A stretch of DNA of 22,271 nucleotides. It comes from Clostridia bacterium (GTDB lineage: Bacteria; Bacillota; Clostridia; Oscillospirales; UBA644). Shown piece by piece: positions 1 through 6,735 of the stretch. The stretch is from positions 1 through 22,271 of the forward strand of contig JAFPBP010000167.1 of NCBI GenBank assembly GCA_017424085.1. Direction: 5' to 3'. Under the pieces are notes generated by a model. It did no database searches, was not told the origin of the DNA, and was given only the letters and a program-made list of their open reading frames with translations. The translations under genes and the position numbers were made by a program. Position 1 is the stretch's first letter. Each line of letters begins with the position of its first letter.

Positions 1-1203
1 CACCGCTACGATACGGCGAACTACGAGCGCATCGATCCCCTTCTGGGCAACGAGGAGGATTTCCGTGCCCTTTGCCACGAGGCGCACGCCCGCGGCATGA
101 AGATCGTTCTGGACGGCGTTTTCAGCCACACGGGGGACGACAGCATCTATTTCAACCGCTACGGAACCTACCCCAACCGAGGCGCTTACCGCTCCGATGA
201 ATCCAGATACTATCCCTGGTTCAAATTCAAAAAATGGCCCGATGATTACGAGGCGTGGTGGGGCATCAAAATCCTGCCCGAGGTAGACGAGACCAACCCC
301 GACTATCTGGAATACATCACGGGCGAAAACGGCATCCTGCGCCGCTGGCTGCGGGCAGGCGCCGACGGCTGGCGCTTTGACGTGGCGGACGAGCTTCCCG
401 ACGTCTTTCTGGAGGCGGCACGCCGTGCCATCAAGGAAGAAAAGCCCGACGCTCTCTTCTTCGGCGAGGTCTGGGAGGACGCCACCACCAAGGAATCCTA
501 CGGGGCCCGCCGCCGCTATCTTTTGGGAGACCAGCTGGACAGCGTGATGAATTACGTTTTGAAGGATGCGGTCACCGCCTTCGTTCTGACGGGAGACAGC
601 GATGAATTCGCCGAGCGCATGGGGACCTTGACCGAAAATTATCCCCCCTGCGGGCTTCATTGCGCCATGAACCTCATCGGGACCCACGATACCCCCCGCG
701 CTCTGACGGTCATGAGCAACGTAACCCTTCCCAAAACGCCCGAGGAGCAGGTGAAATTCACCCTCACCGATCAGCAACGCACCGAAGCGCTGGCGCGGCT
801 GAAGGTGGCGGACGTTCTGCTCTTCACCCTGCCGGGGATCCCCTCGGTCTACTACGGAGACGAGGCGGGCATGGAGGGAGGACACGACCCTCTGAACCGT
901 TGCTATTACCCTTGGGGGAAGGAAAACACCGATCTTCGGGACTTCGTTGCCCGTCTGGGTGCCATCCGCAAAGCCCATCCCGTGCTTCGTCACGGAGATT
1001 GGAGCCTGACCTTTGCCGAGCAGGGGCTGGTCATTTATCGGCGCACCGACGGAGTGCACCGTCCCCTCACCGTGGCGGTCAACTGCGGACGGGAGACGAG
1101 ATCCGTGGCTCTGGATGCGCCCCGCACCGATCTGATCACCAAGACCCGTTACGCAAAAGAGATCTCCCTTGCCCCCGCATCGGCGGTGATCCTCGAGAGA
1201 TAA
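1..1203 (+). CDS. GH13 alpha-amylase family glycosidase, 5'-truncated by the window edge
   Basis: The reading frame is open from the first base, so the N-terminal part of the (beta/alpha)8 barrel and any N-terminal domain lie outside the window; 400 residues are visible. All four classical GH13 regions are present: region I DGVFSH (visible residues 38-43), region II GWRFDVADE (123-131) with nucleophile Asp127, region III FFGEVWED with acid/base Glu156, and region IV GTHDTP with His229-Asp230. A WWGIKILPEVDETNP-type stretch between regions I and II resembles the cyclomaltodextrinase/neopullulanase subgroup (GH13_20), which cleaves alpha-1,4/1,6 links of maltodextrins or pullulan, usually in the cytoplasm. 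The C-terminal ~80 residues look like the usual beta-sandwich domain. The exact substrate cannot be read from this fragment. No T-tailed hairpin follows the stop; the next gene has its own promoter. Confidence 0.93.
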   Translation, partial: HRYDTANYERIDPLLGNEEDFRALCHEAHARGMKIVLDGVFSHTGDDSIYFNRYGTYPNRGAYRSDESRYYPWFKFKKWPDDYEAWWGIKILPEVDETNPDYLEYITGENGILRRWLRAGADGWRFDVADELPDVFLEAARRAIKEEKPDALFFGEVWEDATTKESYGARRRYLLGDQLDSVMNYVLKDAVTAFVLTGDSDEFAERMGTLTENYPPCGLHCAMNLIGTHDTPRALTVMSNVTLPKTPEEQVKFTLTDQQRTEALARLKVADVLLFTLPGIPSVYYGDEAGMEGGHDPLNRCYYPWGKENTDLRDFVARLGAIRKAHPVLRHGDWSLTFAEQGLVIYRRTDGVHRPLTVAVNCGRETRSVALDAPRTDLITKTRYAKEISLAPASAVILER

Positions 1204-1237
1204 AAACGAAATCTGTGTGAATTAACCCGCCAAAATC

Positions 1238-1266
1238 TTGCATCATCCCCAAAAATGTGGTATAAT
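1238..1266 (+). promoter_or_regulatory. Sigma-A-type promoter with extended -10 for the oadB-like gene
   Basis: TTGCAT (1238-1243) and TATAAT (1261-1266) are separated by exactly 17 bases, and the -10 is preceded by TGG (1258-1260), an extended -10 TGn motif. Transcription should begin near 1273. An ATG at 1272 would then have no leader, which supports the downstream ATG at 1317 as the real start of the next gene. Confidence 0.82.
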
Positions 1267-1316
1267 GTACAATGGCGGAATTTCCGACCGAGAACGATAA
1301 AGATAAGGAGAACGAC

Positions 1317-2456
1317 ATGGAATTCATTCTGGAATTCATCAACGATCTGTTCGGTTCGGTCATCGAATCGGTGCAGAACGACCCTGTGCTGTTGATCAAG
1401 CAGATCGCCATGTGGATCATCGGCGGACTTTTGATCTATCTTGCAATCAAAAAAGAAATGGAACCCTCTCTGCTGTTGCCCATGGGCTTCGGCGCAATTC
1501 TGATCAACCTGCCCGAATCGGGAGCAAAGGAAGTTATCGACCTGCTCTTCGAGATCGGTATCGACAACGGAGAGCTGATGCCTCTGATCCTGTTCATCGG
1601 GATCGGCGCCATGATCGACTTTACTCCTTTGTTAAGAAATCCCAAATATATGATCTTCGGTGCGGCGGCGCAATTCGGTATTTTCTTCACCCTGTGCCTC
1701 GCCTCCTTCCTGGGCTTTGAGCTGAACGATGCGGCGTCCATCGCCATCATCGGTGCGGCGGACGGTCCCACCTCCATCTTCGTTGCCAACGTGCTGAACT
1801 CCAACTACACGGCGGCGATCATGGTAGCGGCGTACTCTTATATGGCGCTGGTTCCCATCATCCAGCCCGCCGTCATCAAGCTCTGCACCACCCGCAAGGA
1901 GCGCCTGATCCGCATGGAGGATAACGGCAAGCCCGTTTCCAAGACCACCCGCATCCTCTTCCCCGTCATCGTCACCATCATCGTGGGTATCGTTGCCCCC
2001 GACGCTGTGGCTCTGATCGGATTTTTGATGTTCGGTAACCTGATCCGTGAATGCGGCGTTCTGAACTCCCTGTCCGAAACCGCACAGAAGGTGCTGGCAA
2101 ACCTGATCACCATCTTCCTGGGAATCACCATTTCCTCCCGCATGGCGGCGGCGGAATTCCTGCAATGGGAAACCCTGCTGATCATGGGTCTGGGTCTGTT
2201 TGCCTTCGTCTTCGACACCTTCGGCGGCGTTATGATCGCCAAGCTGATGAATCTCTTCACCAAGAAGAAGATCAATCCCATGATCGGTGCCGCAGGCATT
2301 TCCGCATTCCCCATGTCCGCCCGCGTGGTCAACAAGCTGGGTCTTCAGGAGGACGATCAGAACTTCCTTCTGATGCATGCGGTAGGCGTCAACGTGTCGG
2401 GGCAGGTTGCCTCGGTCATCGCAGGCGGCTTGATCCTGTCCTTCCTGGCAGGCTGA
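1317..2456 (+). CDS. Sodium ion-translocating decarboxylase beta subunit (OadB/MmdB/GcdB family)
   Basis: 379-residue polytopic membrane protein of the Na+-transporting carboxylic acid decarboxylase beta family, whose members couple decarboxylation of biotin-bound CO2 to Na+ export. Family signatures are clear: GIGAMIDFTPLLRNPK, the intramembrane AIIGAADGPTSIF with its Asp, and C-terminal IGAAGISAFPMSARV followed by FLLMHAVGVNVSGQVAS. The ATG at 1317 is chosen over the one at 1272 because AAGGAG (1305-1310) lies 6 bases upstream and because the promoter would start transcription at the upstream ATG. Neither an alpha (carboxyltransferase) subunit nor a biotin carrier gene is next to it; only the small gamma-like gene follows 15 bases later. 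The carboxyl-acid substrate (oxaloacetate, methylmalonyl-CoA, glutaconyl-CoA) therefore cannot be decided here. Confidence 0.9.
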   Translation: MEFILEFINDLFGSVIESVQNDPVLLIKQIAMWIIGGLLIYLAIKKEMEPSLLLPMGFGAILINLPESGAKEVIDLLFEIGIDNGELMPLILFIGIGAMIDFTPLLRNPKYMIFGAAAQFGIFFTLCLASFLGFELNDAASIAIIGAADGPTSIFVANVLNSNYTAAIMVAAYSYMALVPIIQPAVIKLCTTRKERLIRMEDNGKPVSKTTRILFPVIVTIIVGIVAPDAVALIGFLMFGNLIRECGVLNSLSETAQKVLANLITIFLGITISSRMAAAEFLQWETLLIMGLGLFAFVFDTFGGVMIAKLMNLFTKKKINPMIGAAGISAFPMSARVVNKLGLQEDDQNFLLMHAVGVNVSGQVASVIAGGLILSFLAG

Positions 2457-2471
2457 TGAGGAGGTACGACT

Positions 2472-2606
2472 ATGTTTAATTTTGAATATCTGCTGCAATC
2501 GCTTCCCATTCTGGGAAAAGGCATGCTGGGCATTTTCATCGTTACGGGGATCATCATTCTCACCGTTTCGGTGCTCAACAACGTAACCAATAAGAAAAAA
2601 GACTGA
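2472..2606 (+). CDS. Small OadG-related membrane subunit, 44 aa
   Basis: A 44-codon gene preceded by a near-perfect ribosome binding site GAGGAGG (2458-2464), 7 bases before its ATG and overlapping the region just after the oadB-type stop. The peptide has a short amphipathic N-terminus (MFNFEYLLQSLPILGKGM), one hydrophobic helix (about residues 17-36) and a basic, charged tail ending NKKKD. Size, topology and position directly after a decarboxylase beta subunit match small OadG-related transporter subunits. In the family, gamma subunits anchor the complex in the membrane and help assembly; this one is about half the length of classical OadG and lacks its extended soluble tail. A terminator follows after 7 bases, so it closes a two-gene operon. 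Too short for many gene callers. Confidence 0.82.
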   Translation: MFNFEYLLQSLPILGKGMLGIFIVTGIIILTVSVLNNVTNKKKD

Positions 2607-2613
2607 TTGAACG

Positions 2614-2647
2614 AAGGGGAAAGGTATGCATCCTTTCCCCTTTTTTT
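2614..2647 (+). terminator. Intrinsic terminator of the oadB/oadG-like operon
   Basis: Stem AAGGGGAAAGG (2614-2624) pairs with CCTTTCCCCTT (2632-2642) across a 7-base loop and runs into seven T residues (2641-2647). It lies 8 bases after the small subunit's stop codon and separates this operon from the cinA-like gene. Confidence 0.9.
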
Positions 2648-2665
2648 ACAACGTGAGGTAGAATT

Positions 2666-3163
2666 ATGACCCAAGACCAACGGTACGCCATCGCCGAAGA
2701 GGTCGTAGACCGTCTGATGGAGCGAGGCTGGCGCATCTCCTTTGCGGAATCCTGCACAGGAGGGCTTGCGGCGGCGCGTTTGGTGGATATTCCCAACGCT
2801 TCCCGCGTCCTTGACGCTTCGATCGTCACCTACGCAAACGAGGCAAAAACCCACTTTTTGGGGGTCTCGCCCCAAACCCTTGAAGCCCACGGCGCCGTCA
2901 GCGAAGAGACGGCTCGGGAGATGGCAGAGGGGATCTGCCGCGCCGCGGGAGCGGAGGTAGGGGTCGCCGTTTCGGGCATCGCCGGTCCCTCGGGGGGCAC
3001 GGCGGAAAAGCCCGTGGGTACGGTCTGCTTCGGATTTTGCATCAACGGCATCACCAAAACCGTCACCCGCAGGTTCGGCGCCCTGGGGCGCAGGCAGGTG
3101 CGGGAGGCGGCGGTGGATTTCGTCTTTGACACCTTGAAAAGCGAATGGGAGGATCGGACGTGA
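2666..3163 (+). CDS. CinA C-terminal-domain protein, nicotinamide-nucleotide amidohydrolase (PncC-like)
   Basis: 165 residues consisting solely of the CinA C-terminal domain, which in characterised homologues deamidates nicotinamide mononucleotide to nicotinic acid mononucleotide in pyridine nucleotide recycling. Signatures: FAESCTGG (residues 26-33) with the catalytic-region Ser/Cys/Thr, an AxVTYANEAK segment, and VSGIAGPSGGT (102-112) followed by EKPVGTV. The family's usual GPGGG is GPSGG here, a mild variation. It lacks the N-terminal molybdopterin-binding-like domain of full-length CinA, so it corresponds to the stand-alone YgaD/PncC form. ATG 2666 has GTGAGG about 8 bases upstream. The 3' end overlaps the next gene's start in a GTGA arrangement, implying translational coupling. 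Confidence 0.9.
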   Translation: MTQDQRYAIAEEVVDRLMERGWRISFAESCTGGLAAARLVDIPNASRVLDASIVTYANEAKTHFLGVSPQTLEAHGAVSEETAREMAEGICRAAGAEVGVAVSGIAGPSGGTAEKPVGTVCFGFCINGITKTVTRRFGALGRRQVREAAVDFVFDTLKSEWEDRT

Positions 3164-4344
3164 ACGAGCCCAAGGTAAAGCAAATGCAAGCCTACGACGT
3201 GATCGTGGTGGGCGGCGGCGTTGCGGGCATCGCGGCGGCGGTGGCGGCGGCGCGGGGCGGAGCAAAGACCCTGCTGATGGAAAAATCGGTGATCCTGGGA
3301 GGGCTTGCCACCCTGGGGTTGATCTCCTGGTACGAGCCTCTCTGCGACGGAGCGGGAAAGCAGATGATCTCGGGCATTCCCGAGGAGCTGATCCGTCTTG
3401 CCGTCTCCGAAAGCTTTGACAATCTCCCCGTTCAATGGGGCGGCGAGCAGGAATCCGCAGGACGGCACAGCACCTACGCCACCCGCTTTTCTCCCACCGT
3501 CGTTCCCCTGCTTTTGGTGGAATATCTGGAGAAAAACGGCGTTGCCCTGCGGCTGGACACCTGGGCGACCTACCCCTGCATGGAGCGCAATCTCTGCAAG
3601 GGGCTTTTGGTGGAGACCGTGGGCGGACGGGAATTCTTCCCCGCAAGCTTCATCGTGGACGCCACGGGAGACGCCACCGTCTGCCATCGGGCGGGAGTCC
3701 CCACGGAATTGGGGGAAAACTACCTGACCTACACCACCCACGTGCTGACCCAAAAGGGCGGCGAGCACGCGGCGGCGGGGAATTTCTGCAAGGCGCGGGA
3801 ATGGCACATGGCGGGAAGCTCGCTGACGGGGAAAGGGCACCCCGAGGGCATGAAAAAGTTCCGCGGAGAAACGGCGGACGACGTGACCGAATTCGTAACG
3901 CTGGGCGGAAAGCTGGCGCTGGAATACGTGCGGAAAAAAGGACGCAACGAGCGGGATCTCATGACCCTGCCTGCCATGCCCAACTACCGCACCATCCGCA
4001 GGATCGTCGGAGAATACGAATTCGACGGCACCGAGCACGAGCAGGAATTCGAGAACGCCGTGGGGCGCATGGGGGATTTCCGCAAGAAGGGAATGCACTA
4101 TCAGCTGCCCTACACCACCCTGTATAACAAGGACTTTCCCAATCTGTTCGCCGCAGGGCGCATCATCAGCGCCAAGGGCGAGGGCTGGGAGATCACCCGC
4201 GTGATCCCCGTTGCGGCTCTGAGCGGGCAGGCGGCGGGCACGGCGGCGGCGCTCTGCCAAAAGACGGGGACCGTGAACCACACCCTGTCGGTTCCCCTCC
4301 TGCAAGAGAAACTGAGGGATGCGGGCGTGCTTCTGAAGCTCTGA
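3160..4344 (+). CDS. FAD-dependent oxidoreductase (FAD_oxidored family)
   Basis: 394 residues if started at GTG 3160, which overlaps the upstream TGA stop (GTGA) and has GGGAGG (3147-3152) 7 bases before it; the ATG at 3145 would sit on that ribosome binding site and is less likely, and ATG 3184 is a further alternative. The N-terminus carries the dinucleotide-binding motif VVGGGVAG (GxGxxG at residues 18-23). The C-terminus has FAAGRIISAKGEGWEITRV and a small-residue helix GQAAGTAAALC, the second FAD-contact region typical of PF12831 proteins. No signal peptide or membrane segment is visible. The substrate is not known for most members. Co-translation with a pyridine nucleotide amidohydrolase may hint at a shared redox-cofactor role, but that is inference. 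Confidence 0.85.
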   Translation: MNEPKVKQMQAYDVIVVGGGVAGIAAAVAAARGGAKTLLMEKSVILGGLATLGLISWYEPLCDGAGKQMISGIPEELIRLAVSESFDNLPVQWGGEQESAGRHSTYATRFSPTVVPLLLVEYLEKNGVALRLDTWATYPCMERNLCKGLLVETVGGREFFPASFIVDATGDATVCHRAGVPTELGENYLTYTTHVLTQKGGEHAAAGNFCKAREWHMAGSSLTGKGHPEGMKKFRGETADDVTEFVTLGGKLALEYVRKKGRNERDLMTLPAMPNYRTIRRIVGEYEFDGTEHEQEFENAVGRMGDFRKKGMHYQLPYTTLYNKDFPNLFAAGRIISAKGEGWEITRVIPVAALSGQAAGTAAALCQKTGTVNHTLSVPLLQEKLRDAGVLLKL

Positions 4345-4406
4345 AAACCCCGTTGCAGAATTGTTTTATTGATGTTTTTTAATTAAAAAGAATCGTGTTT
4401 TCACAC

Positions 4407-4447
4407 AAGAAAAACGGAGGTCCGTGCAAAGGCGCGGATCTCCGTTT
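4407..4447 (-). terminator. Intrinsic terminator of the groES-groEL operon
   Basis: Inverted repeat 4412-4424 / 4435-4447 (AAACGGAGGTCCG against CGGATCTCCGTTT, one G-U pair). Read on the minus strand the stem is followed by a TTTTTCTT run (complement of 4407-4414), which makes it a rho-independent terminator 35 bases after the groEL stop. On the plus strand there is no T-run, so it would not serve the FAD oxidoreductase gene. Confidence 0.85.
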
Positions 4448-4482
4448 CGTTGTTACTGTTCAGTTCGCTTGAGGGGAATTCA

Positions 4483-6126
4483 TCAATACATTCCGCCCAT
4501 TCCGCCTGCATTTGCGGCGGCGTTGGCGGCAGCCTCGGCGGCAGGATCCTTCTTATCGGCAACCACACTCTCGGTGGTGAGGATCATAGCGGCGGCGGAG
4601 GCGGCGTTTTCGATGGCGGAGCGGGTGACCTTGGTGGGGTCAACGATTCCTGCCTCGAACATATCGCAGTAGATCTCCTTATAAGCATCGTAGCCGAAGT
4701 TCTTCTTATCGGAGTTCTTGATGCGGTCCACGATGATGGAGCCGTCGATGCCTGCGTTTGCGGCGATCTGACGAACGGGAGCCTCCAGAGCGGAGAGGAC
4801 GATCTTGATACCGGTCTGCTCGTCAACCTCTTCGGTCTTCTCCAGCAGAGCGACAACGGCGGGAATGGCGTTGATATAAGCGGTTCCGCCGCCTGCGACC
4901 ATGCCCTCCTCCACGGCTGCCTTGGTGGCTGCCAGAGCGTCCTCGATGCGAAGCTTCTTCTCCTTCATCTCCACCTCGGTAGCGGCGCCGACCTTAATGA
5001 CGGCAACCCCGCCTGCCAGCTTGGCAAGACGCTCCTGAAGCTTTTCACGGTCGAAATCGGAGGTGGTGGTCTCGATGGCCTTGCGGATCTGAGCCACGCG
5101 GGAGGCGATCATATCCTTGCTTCCCTTGCCGCCCACGATGACGGTATTTTCCTTCTGGACCTTGACCTGGCTTGCGCGGCCCAGCAGGTCCACGGTAGCG
5201 CTCTTCAGATCCAGACCGATCTCCTCGCTGACCACGGTACCGCCCGTAAGAATGGCGATATCCTGCAGCATTTCCTTGCGGCGGTCGCAGAAGCCGGGAG
5301 CCTTGACGGCAACGCAGGTGAAGGTGCCGCGCAGCTTATTGACGATGAGGGTAGACAGAGCCTCGCCCTCCACGTCCTCGGCGATGATGACCAATTTCTT
5401 GCCTGCCTGAACGATCTGCTCCAGCAGGGGAAGGATTTCCTGAATGTTGGAAATCTTTTTATCGGTGATGAGGATGAAGGCGTCGTCGATGACCGCTTCC
5501 ATCTTATCGGTATCGGTAACCATATAGGGGGTGATGTAGCCGCGATCGAACATCATGCCCTCGACCACCTCGCTGTAGGTTTCGGCGGTCTTGCTTTCTT
5601 CCACGGTGATCACGCCGTCGTTGGTCACCTTCTCCATTGCCTCGGCGATGAGAGAACCGATGGTCTCGTCAGCGGAGGAAACGGTGGCAACGCGGGCAAT
5701 GTCGGCAGAAGAGGCAACGGTCTTGGAATTCGCCTTGATCTCGGTCACGGCGGCGGCAACTGCCTTCTGAATGCCCTTCTTCAGGATGATGGGGTTTGCG
5801 CCTGCGGTCACGTTCTTCATGCCCTCGCGGACCAGAGCCTGCGCCAGCAGGGTTGCGGTGGTGGTACCGTCACCGGCAACGTCGTTGGTCTTGGTGGAGA
5901 CCTCCTTGACCAGCTGAGCACCCATGTTTTCAAAGGGATCGTCCAGCTCGATCTCCTTGGCGATGGTCACGCCGTCGTTGGTGATGAGGGGAGCGCCGTA
6001 CTTGCGATCCAGAACCACGTTGCGTCCCTTGGGTCCAAGGGTGATCTTAACCGTATCGGCGAGCTGATTGACGCCCTTTTCCAGCGCCTTTCTTGCGTCC
6101 TCGCCGTAAAGAATTACTTTTGCCAT
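4483..6126 (-). CDS. groEL: Chaperonin GroEL (60 kDa subunit)
   Basis: 547 residues, the normal length for the family. GroEL forms a tetradecameric cytoplasmic double ring that folds proteins in an ATP-dependent cycle with the GroES lid. Visible signatures: ITLGPKGRNVVLDR near residue 28, the ATP-binding loop GDGTTT (85-90), the apical region with EEIGLDLK, VGAATEVEMKEKK, and the Gly/Met-rich C-terminal tail GGMGGMY. The start has AAGGAGT upstream in the 22-base gap after groES. Second gene of the CIRCE-controlled operon, ended by the terminator just downstream. Single copy within this window. Confidence 0.98.
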   Translation of the reverse strand: MAKVILYGEDARKALEKGVNQLADTVKITLGPKGRNVVLDRKYGAPLITNDGVTIAKEIELDDPFENMGAQLVKEVSTKTNDVAGDGTTTATLLAQALVREGMKNVTAGANPIILKKGIQKAVAAAVTEIKANSKTVASSADIARVATVSSADETIGSLIAEAMEKVTNDGVITVEESKTAETYSEVVEGMMFDRGYITPYMVTDTDKMEAVIDDAFILITDKKISNIQEILPLLEQIVQAGKKLVIIAEDVEGEALSTLIVNKLRGTFTCVAVKAPGFCDRRKEMLQDIAILTGGTVVSEEIGLDLKSATVDLLGRASQVKVQKENTVIVGGKGSKDMIASRVAQIRKAIETTTSDFDREKLQERLAKLAGGVAVIKVGAATEVEMKEKKLRIEDALAATKAAVEEGMVAGGGTAYINAIPAVVALLEKTEEVDEQTGIKIVLSALEAPVRQIAANAGIDGSIIVDRIKNSDKKNFGYDAYKEIYCDMFEAGIVDPTKVTRSAIENAASAAAMILTTESVVADKKDPAAEAAANAAANAGGMGGMY

Positions 6127-6148
6127 AGTTCAAACACACTCCTTACGA

Positions 6149-6433
6149 TTATTCTACGATGGCAAGAATGTCTTCCTGCCGGACGATGGTGTATTCCACG
6201 TCGTCGATCTTCACTTCGGTGCCCGTATACTTGGCGGTGATCACACGATCGCCCACCTTAACGTTCATCTTGATCTCTTTCCCGTCCACGATCCCGCCGG
6301 GACCAACCGCCACGATCTCTGCGATCTGGGGCTTTTCCTTGGCAGCGGCGGCAAGAATGATGCCGCTCTTGGTGGTCTCCTCCGCTTCCACGGACTTGAC
6401 TACGACACGGTCAAGCAAAGGTTTCAAAGTCAT
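6149..6433 (-). CDS. groES: Co-chaperonin GroES (10 kDa)
   Basis: 94 residues, the standard length. It forms the heptameric lid of GroEL. Signatures: MTLKPLLDRVVVKSVEAEETTKSGI with the mobile loop ending SGIIL, GPGGIVDGKE, VGDRVITAKYTGTEV, and the C-terminal IVRQEDILAIVE. GGAGG lies about 8-9 bases before its ATG. It is the first gene of the operon, followed by groEL after 22 bases, and is preceded on the minus strand by the CIRCE operator and a sigma-A promoter. Confidence 0.98.
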   Translation of the reverse strand: MTLKPLLDRVVVKSVEAEETTKSGIILAAAAKEKPQIAEIVAVGPGGIVDGKEIKMNVKVGDRVITAKYTGTEVKIDDVEYTIVRQEDILAIVE

Positions 6434-6478
6434 AATAAATACCTCCGTTTCATGAGTAACAAAACAAAATCCTTGCGG

Positions 6479-6505
6479 TTAGCACTCTCGCACCGCAAGT
6501 GCTAA
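6479..6505 (-). promoter_or_regulatory. CIRCE operator (HrcA binding site)
   Basis: TTAGCACTC (6479-6487), nine spacer bases, AAGTGCTAA (6497-6505). This is the canonical HrcA operator TTAGCACTC-N9-GAGTGCTAA with one mismatch in the second arm (A for G at 6497, plus-strand reading). It lies just downstream of the -10 box, where it would cover the transcription start, so HrcA should repress groESL until heat or misfolding stress. hrcA itself is not in the window. Confidence 0.95.
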
Positions 6506-6509
6506 CATT

Positions 6510-6538
6510 ATTATATCCCCAACTCAGCGGGATTTCAA
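6510..6538 (-). promoter_or_regulatory. Sigma-A promoter of groES-groEL
   Basis: On the minus strand TTGAAA (6533-6538) and TATAAT (6510-6515) are separated by exactly 17 bases. The start would fall near 6503, inside the CIRCE element. Confidence 0.9.
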
Positions 6539-6638
6539 TGGATAAACTTTGAACAGTTTGTGTCATTTTTACGAATCCTGATTTTTGCCTCAAAATCCGA
6601 TTTTTTCCAAACAATTTATGGTATTTTTGCCGCCGCTA

Positions 6639-6667
6639 TTGACATTGCCCTTAATATATAGTATAAT
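6639..6667 (+). promoter_or_regulatory. Perfect-consensus sigma-A promoter for the DUF2232-gdpP gene run
   Basis: TTGACA (6639-6644), 17-base spacer, TATAAT (6662-6667): both hexamers match consensus exactly. It diverges from the groESL promoter about 100 bases away, with only AT-rich sequence between (6539-6638). Transcription should start near 6674, giving a leader of about 60 bases to the first gene. Confidence 0.92.
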
Positions 6668-6693
6668 ATTTAGTACTTTGATATATGCTAACC

Positions 6694-6718
6694 CGTGCTT
6701 CCGGCCCTCGGAAGCGCG
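6694..6718 (+). other. Leader hairpin directly upstream of the first ribosome binding site
   Basis: CGTGCTTCCG (6694-6703) pairs with CGGAAGCGCG (6709-6718), ten base pairs with one G-U, around a 5-base loop GCCCT. It is two bases before the AGGAG (6721-6725). There is no T-run, so it is not an ordinary terminator; it could stabilise the 5' end or modulate ribosome access. Confidence 0.6.
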
Positions 6719-6735
6719 ACAGGAGTTTCGAAATC

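Noticed and set aside
4376..4389. Perfect AT palindrome TTTTTAATTAAAAA
   Set aside because: Only A/T pairs with no loop space; probably low-complexity intergenic sequence and not a stable hairpin or a defined operator.
4450..6240. Long plus-strand open frame opposite groEL
   Set aside because: It is the antisense shadow of groEL/groES; its translation is a low-complexity Gly/Asp/Leu-rich product with no recognisable domain.
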